Source of the DNA: Segatella copri DSM 18205
GTDB lineage: Bacteria; Bacteroidota; Bacteroidia; Bacteroidales; Bacteroidaceae
DNA length: 64,000 bases
Direction: 5' to 3'
NCBI RefSeq assembly: GCF_025151535.1
Contig: NZ_CP102288.1
Location: forward strand, 1,245,501-1,309,500
Shown: in pieces, positions 60,020 through 64,000 of the stretch
Position numbering within the stretch: the first letter of the stretch is position 1
Layout of the letters: each line of letters starts with the position of its first letter
Made by a program: the position numbers and the translations under genes
The notes under the pieces: model-generated
What the model saw: only the letters and a program-made list of their open reading frames with translations
What the model was told of the DNA's origin: nothing
Databases searched by the model: none

Positions 60020-61012
60020 CTATTTGATTTTAGCACCAAATGACTTTACAAACTTAATCTTCTTGCCTTTTGCGATGATTGGCTTCTTCCATTCACCACC
60101 CAAAATACGGATAACAGCCTTCTTGCCTACAGGAACCGCATCTACAGCCTTCTGCAAATCCATGAAATTGCCTCGACCTTCTGCAGAGACTACATAATCA
60201 TAATGGCAGACATGAGACTTCAGCGCTGGCACCTGCTCAGCTACAGCATCAGCAAGCGCACCGGCAACCACACGTGCACCATATACATTATAATGGGTAT
60301 TATCTTTCTTACCCTTAGGAACCTGCGGATTCTCGCCAGGCATAAACCACATATGTAATTTGCGGCTGCCTTCAATACCCATGCCCGTTTCTATATCGTG
60401 GGTAATCTTGGTAGCATCAACAAACGGAACATTCAGCTGCTTTGCTACATTGCGGGGAGCTATCACATAAGCTCCGTGGGTGTCGATAAGCGTATCGCTA
60501 TTAATCTGTTCCTTTCCATCATATACTTTATTGCGAAGCTTCTCGTCATCATCATTCTTCAATTCTGCAGAATAATAGCAGCGACGAACCACCGCATTGA
60601 ACAGTACAGGAATACCACCCTTGGCACGGGTCTCATTTACATATCTGGCAAGGTTTGCATCAAAAGTAGATCCCGGATCAGTATGACGGTTAGGCATTGA
60701 CTTCTCATCGTTATGCCCAAACTGGATAAACACATAATCACCTGGCTTTATTCTATCCAAAACCTTTTTCCATCTTCCTTCATTGATAAAGCTCAAAGAA
60801 GAACGACCATTAACAGCATGATTGTCAACAATCACCTTGTCATCAAAAAAGCCTTGCAATACCATCCCCCATCCTCGCTCTGGATTATTTCTAAAACCAC
60901 CTTTCTCGGCAGCAGTAGAATCACCTATTACAAAAATCGTTGTTGTCTTTGTGCTGGATGTCATCAGCAACACCAGTATGAATACACATAAAATAGCTTT
61001 TATTTTTTTCAT
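60020..61012 (-). CDS. Rhamnogalacturonan acetylesterase-like SGNH hydrolase with a truncated pectinesterase tail
   Basis: A 330-residue exported enzyme. Signal peptide (1-21); SGNH esterase of family CE12 with block I FVIGDSTAAEK, block III FGHNDEK and block V DNTHYNVYGA. It should remove acetyl groups from rhamnogalacturonan I in the periplasm. Residues 271-330 (DYVVSAEGRGNFMDLQKAVD ... KKIKFVKSFGAKIK) match only the first strands of a CE8 pectin methylesterase (VxxDGxGDFxxIQxAVDAVP) and then stop, without the catalytic Asp/Gln residues. The gene therefore looks like the front of a former CE12-CE8 fusion, with the esterase domain still whole. Confidence 0.87.
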   Translation of the reverse strand: MKKIKAILCVFILVLLMTSSTKTTTIFVIGDSTAAEKGGFRNNPERGWGMVLQGFFDDKVIVDNHAVNGRSSLSFINEGRWKKVLDRIKPGDYVFIQFGHNDEKSMPNRHTDPGSTFDANLARYVNETRAKGGIPVLFNAVVRRCYYSAELKNDDDEKLRNKVYDGKEQINSDTLIDTHGAYVIAPRNVAKQLNVPFVDATKITHDIETGMGIEGSRKLHMWFMPGENPQVPKGKKDNTHYNVYGARVVAGALADAVAEQVPALKSHVCHYDYVVSAEGRGNFMDLQKAVDAVPVGKKAVIRILGGEWKKPIIAKGKKIKFVKSFGAKIK

Positions 61013-61136
61013 TTGTCTGTAGTTTTTAGAAGTTACTAAAATTATAGTTAGGCATACATGCTAACACATAAAAAGCTCTCGCCCTGCCGCACTGCATATT
61101 CACATATACGAGCACGAGAGGACGAGAAAGAGAGTA

Positions 61137-62501
61137 TTATTTATTTACTTTGGCTATCAATTCCTCGGCAGTAACCAAGGTTTGTTCGCCAGTTTCCATA
61201 TTCTTAAGCGTAACCTTGCCCTGAGCCATCTCATTCTCACCTGCAAGCACCACAAACGGAATATTCTTGGCATTGGCATAGCTCATCTGCTTCTTCATCT
61301 TCGCCTTATCAGGGAAGATTTCGGTACGGATACCGGCTGCACGAGCTGCACTTACTATAGGCAGGCAGTAAGCTGTCTCCTTTTCACCGAAGTTGATAAA
61401 CAGTACCTGAGTAGCATTTACTGCCTCCTTCGGATAAAGGTCGAGCGCACCTAACACATCATAAATACGGTCAGCACCAAAACTGATACCAACACCGCTC
61501 AAACCTGGCAAACCGAAAATGCCGGTGAGGTTGTCGTAACGACCACCACCTGTAATACTTCCCATTGGAGTATCAAGCGCCTTCACCTCGAAGATTGCAC
61601 CTGTGTAATAGTTCAAGCCACGAGCCAGAGTGAGATCCAGTTCTATCTCGTTGTTCAAGCCAAGAGTCTTCAAGGTATCGAGGATAAACTTGGTTTCCTC
61701 TACACCCTTTAAACCAACTTCTGAACCTTCGAGAACCTTCGCTATCACTTCAAGTTTCTCATCATTAGTTCCTGACAATGAGATGATTGGCTGCAACTTC
61801 TCAATAGCCTCTTCAGAAATGCCGTCATTGCGCAACTCTTCGTTTACATTGTCAAGTCCGATTTTATCAAGCTTATCGATGGCCACTGTGATATCTACAA
61901 TCTTCTCAGCCTCGCCGATAACCTCTGCAATACCGGTAAGAATCTTGCGGTTATTAATCTTGATGCATACACGAACACCAAACTTAGTGAACACGGTATC
62001 AACAATCTGCATCAACTCGACCTCATTCAGGAGAGAATCAGAGCCAACCACATCGGCATCACACTGATAGAACTCACGGTAACGTCCCTTCTGAGGGCGG
62101 TCTGCACGCCATACGGGCTGAATCTGATAACGCTTGAAAGGCATCTGCAACTCCTCGCGGTGCTGCACTACGTAACGTGCGAAAGGAACGGTCAAGTCAT
62201 AACGAAGGCCTTTCTCACAAAGTTTCGCTGCTAATTTGAGTGATCCGAGAGAATGAATATCCTCATCGCTCACCTTATTCATATAGTCGCCTGAATTCAA
62301 TATCTTAAAAAGCAGTTTATCACCCTCTTCACCATACTTGCCCATCAAAGTCTGAAGGGTTTCCATGGCAGGGGTTTCAATCTGCTGGAATCCATAAAGA
62401 GCATACACTTCCTTGATGGTGTTGAAGATGTAGTTGCGTTTCGCCATCTCAACAGGACCAAAATCTCTCGTGCCCTTTGGTATACTTGGTTTCTGAGCCA
62501 T
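61137..62501 (-). CDS. hisS: Histidyl-tRNA synthetase
   Basis: A 454-residue class II synthetase charging tRNA-His. Motif 1 region [17 protein letters not shown], motif 2 [24 protein letters not shown] ([17 protein letters not shown]), histidine-specific [15 protein letters not shown] and motif 3 [13 protein letters not shown] / [11 protein letters not shown] are intact, followed by the anticodon-binding domain. Full length. 98 bp separate it from purA upstream. Confidence 0.97.
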   Translation of the reverse strand: MAQKPSIPKGTRDFGPVEMAKRNYIFNTIKEVYALYGFQQIETPAMETLQTLMGKYGEEGDKLLFKILNSGDYMNKVSDEDIHSLGSLKLAAKLCEKGLRYDLTVPFARYVVQHREELQMPFKRYQIQPVWRADRPQKGRYREFYQCDADVVGSDSLLNEVELMQIVDTVFTKFGVRVCIKINNRKILTGIAEVIGEAEKIVDITVAIDKLDKIGLDNVNEELRNDGISEEAIEKLQPIISLSGTNDEKLEVIAKVLEGSEVGLKGVEETKFILDTLKTLGLNNEIELDLTLARGLNYYTGAIFEVKALDTPMGSITGGGRYDNLTGIFGLPGLSGVGISFGADRIYDVLGALDLYPKEAVNATQVLFINFGEKETAYCLPIVSAARAAGIRTEIFPDKAKMKKQMSYANAKNIPFVVLAGENEMAQGKVTLKNMETGEQTLVTAEELIAKVNK

Positions 62502-62502
62502 T

Positions 62503-62592
62503 TATTAATGTTTAATATGAATGTTAAATGTTTAATGTCTAGCGCCATGTAAACACCTCAAAGTAAACATTAAACACTAAACATTAAACACT
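62503..62592. repeat. AT-rich short repeats between purA and hisS
   Basis: Several TGTTTAATG/TGTTAAATG units on the left and CATTAAACA/ACTAAACAT units on the right form an inverted array; similar runs lie at 1052-1118 and 27781-27855. Common spacer filler in Bacteroidales; no promoter seen. Confidence 0.5.
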
Positions 62593-62599
62593 ATATAAT

Positions 62600-63874
62600 T
62601 TACTTGCGTACAATAGTCTGAGCACGGTCTGGACCGATAGAAATGATACCGATCTTAGTCTCAAGGAACTCTTCTACGAAAGCAATATAATCCTTGAACT
62701 CCTGTGGGAACTGATCTTCAGATGTGAACTTAGTCATATCTGTCTTCCAGCCCTTGAACTCCTTGTAAACAGGTTCTACATCATCGATTTCGTATGGAAA
62801 ATCTGTTGTAACAGAACCATCCTTCAACTTATATGCCACGCATGCCTTGATGGTATCGAAGCCATCGAGCACGTCGCTCTTCATCATGATAAGCTCGGTA
62901 ACACCATTCACCATGACAGAATACTTGAGCTGTACAAGATCGCACCAGCCACAACGGCGCTCACGACCGGTAACAGCACCATACTCATGACCGAGGTCAC
63001 GGATCTTGGCACCAGTCTCATCGAAAAGCTCTGTAGGGAATGGACCTGCACCAACACGTGTACAGTAAGCCTTCATGATACCATAAACATTGCCGATGCG
63101 GTTAGGGCCGATACCCAGACCTATGCAGGCACCTGCACAGGTAGTATTAGAAGAAGTAACGAATGGATAAGAACCGAAATCAACATCGAGCATAGTACCC
63201 TGAGCACCCTCGCAGAGTATATCCTTGCCAGAACGGAGCACCTTATTGATTTCTACCTCGCTATCAATAAGTTTGAACTGCTTCAAGTATTCGATGCCCT
63301 CCATCCAGGTCTTCTCAACCTCTGTGATATCGAAGTCGGTATAACCGAGACTTGCGATGGTTTTGAGATGAGCAGCCTTGTGAGCAGCATACTTCTCCTC
63401 GAAATTGTCAAGGATATCGCCTACGCGAAGACCGGTACGGCTAACCTTGTCAGTATAAGTAGGACCGATACCCTTACCAGTAGTACCTACCTTGTTCTTT
63501 CCCTTAGAAGCCTCGATAGCAGCATCGAGTACACGGTGAGTAGGCATGATGAGATGTGCCTTCTTAGAGATGTAAAGACGGCTCTTCAAATCATGACCGC
63601 TCTTCTCAAGATCCTTAGCCTCACCCATAAAGAGGTCTGGAGCCAAAACCACACCATTGCCGATGATGTTCACCTTACCACCCTGGAAAATACCAGAAGG
63701 GATAGAGCGAAGCACATACTTCTCGCCCTCAAACTCCAATGTATGTCCAGCATTAGGACCACCCTGGAAACGAGCAATGACATCATACTTAGGGGTCAAC
63801 ACGTCAACCACCTTACCTTTACCTTCATCGCCCCACTGCAAACCCAGCAGGACATCTACTTTACCTGTGTTCAT
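62600..63874 (-). CDS. purA: Adenylosuccinate synthetase
   Basis: A 424-residue GTP-dependent enzyme joining IMP and aspartate in AMP synthesis. N-terminal LLGLQWGDEGKGKVVDVL with the catalytic Asp, NAGHTL, the switch loop GTTGKGIGPTYTDK, GAQGTMLDVDFGSYPFVTSS and the SVTGRRERRCGWCDLV-like segment (AVTGRERRCGWCDL) are all present. Full length. It starts 23 bp after the stop of the Fur-family gene and is likely co-transcribed with it. Confidence 0.97.
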   Translation of the reverse strand: MNTGKVDVLLGLQWGDEGKGKVVDVLTPKYDVIARFQGGPNAGHTLEFEGEKYVLRSIPSGIFQGGKVNIIGNGVVLAPDLFMGEAKDLEKSGHDLKSRLYISKKAHLIMPTHRVLDAAIEASKGKNKVGTTGKGIGPTYTDKVSRTGLRVGDILDNFEEKYAAHKAAHLKTIASLGYTDFDITEVEKTWMEGIEYLKQFKLIDSEVEINKVLRSGKDILCEGAQGTMLDVDFGSYPFVTSSNTTCAGACIGLGIGPNRIGNVYGIMKAYCTRVGAGPFPTELFDETGAKIRDLGHEYGAVTGRERRCGWCDLVQLKYSVMVNGVTELIMMKSDVLDGFDTIKACVAYKLKDGSVTTDFPYEIDDVEPVYKEFKGWKTDMTKFTSEDQFPQEFKDYIAFVEEFLETKIGIISIGPDRAQTIVRK

Positions 63875-63897
63875 TTTTTATCTTTTTATCTTGATAC

Positions 63898-64000
63898 TTA
63901 TTCTTTTTTGCGTTTGCGAGTCATCTTGCTTTGACAGCCGCTGCATACGCCATAGATGTAAAGAGCATAAGCATCTTTACGAAAGCGCTGCATCCTGATA
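63898..64000 (-). CDS. Fur family transcriptional regulator, C-terminal end (runs off window)
   Basis: The last 33 codons of a minus-strand frame: DAYALYIYGVCSGCQSKMTR followed by a lysine/arginine tail. The LYxYGxCxxC segment is the C-terminal structural-zinc motif of Fur/PerR regulators. The DNA-binding part is outside the window. Next downstream is purA, 23 bp away. Confidence 0.75.
   Translation of the reverse strand, partial: IRMQRFRKDAYALYIYGVCSGCQSKMTRKRKKE

Overview
The window reads as chromosomal DNA of a gut-type Bacteroidales, most likely Prevotella/Segatella (Prevotellaceae). The evidence is as follows. Nearly every transcription unit starts with the Bacteroidetes promoter (a -7 box TAnnTTTG, sometimes with TTTG about 19-20 bp upstream). 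Both a sodium-pumping NQR and an RNF complex are present. There is a class III fructose bisphosphatase, an eukaryote-like glycogen branching enzyme, a Wzi-family protein, a 31-residue 'smalltalk' protein and an ISL3/ISAon1-type insertion sequence. No rRNA, CRISPR array or prophage was found; one tRNA (Cys) is present.

Layout. 0-5 kb: a glycogen/glucan group, with the N-terminus of glgB (cut by the window edge), a YhcH-like sugar-binding protein, a secreted 14-repeat MORN protein, a LytTR regulator without its phosphoacceptor Asp, and a starch-binding (CBM20)-HAD phosphatase fusion. 5-8 kb: mltG and the UPF0237/UPF0210 pair. 8-13 kb: xylulokinase, two small winged-helix-type proteins and aspS. 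12.6-16 kb: a five-gene unit with a T9SS-tail-like small protein, an L,D-transpeptidase lipoprotein, an ECF sigma factor, an anti-sigma-like membrane protein and a CpxP/Spy-like periplasmic protein. 16-21 kb: galE, fbp and a complete IS with 38-40 bp inverted ends and an 8-bp target duplication placed exactly on the fbp stop codon. 21-23 kb: Wzi-family protein and a lipoprotein. 23.4-29.2 kb: nqrABCDEF. 29.7-34 kb: a 1.4-kaa TamB-like protein whose membrane anchor lies upstream of any ordinary start codon.

34-42 kb is the accessory region. It holds an Rpn-family nuclease, 1.3 kb of non-coding DNA with two exact 22-nt-period tandem arrays, an AbiEi antitoxin followed by an internally deleted AbiEii toxin, a TonB-receptor-like outer-membrane protein, a MITE-like element with perfect 26-bp inverted ends, and the smalltalk gene. 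41-48 kb: tcdA, kup, uxaB and an FG-rich secreted protein, bracketed by an inverted pair of about 155-bp repeats. 47.9-53.5 kb: rnfBCDGEA with an rseC-like gene in front. 53.7-64 kb: housekeeping and small genes (GHL10-like hydrolase, TRIC-type channel, rarA, small acidic and membrane proteins), tRNA-Cys, a promoter-to-terminator interval that looks like a non-coding RNA, a rhamnogalacturonan acetylesterase carrying the stump of a pectin methylesterase, hisS, purA and the end of a Fur-family gene.

The genes fit a saccharolytic anaerobe that stores glycogen, takes apart pectin (uxaB, acetylesterase) and xylose-containing glycans (xylB), and couples NADH and ferredoxin oxidation to ion pumping (NQR and RNF). 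The most unusual items are the CBM20-HAD fusion (a possible bacterial counterpart of glycogen phosphatases such as laforin), the D55A pseudo-receiver beside it, the two 22-nt arrays, and the modular palindromic repeats that share the end sequence GCGAAAGTT but differ inside.
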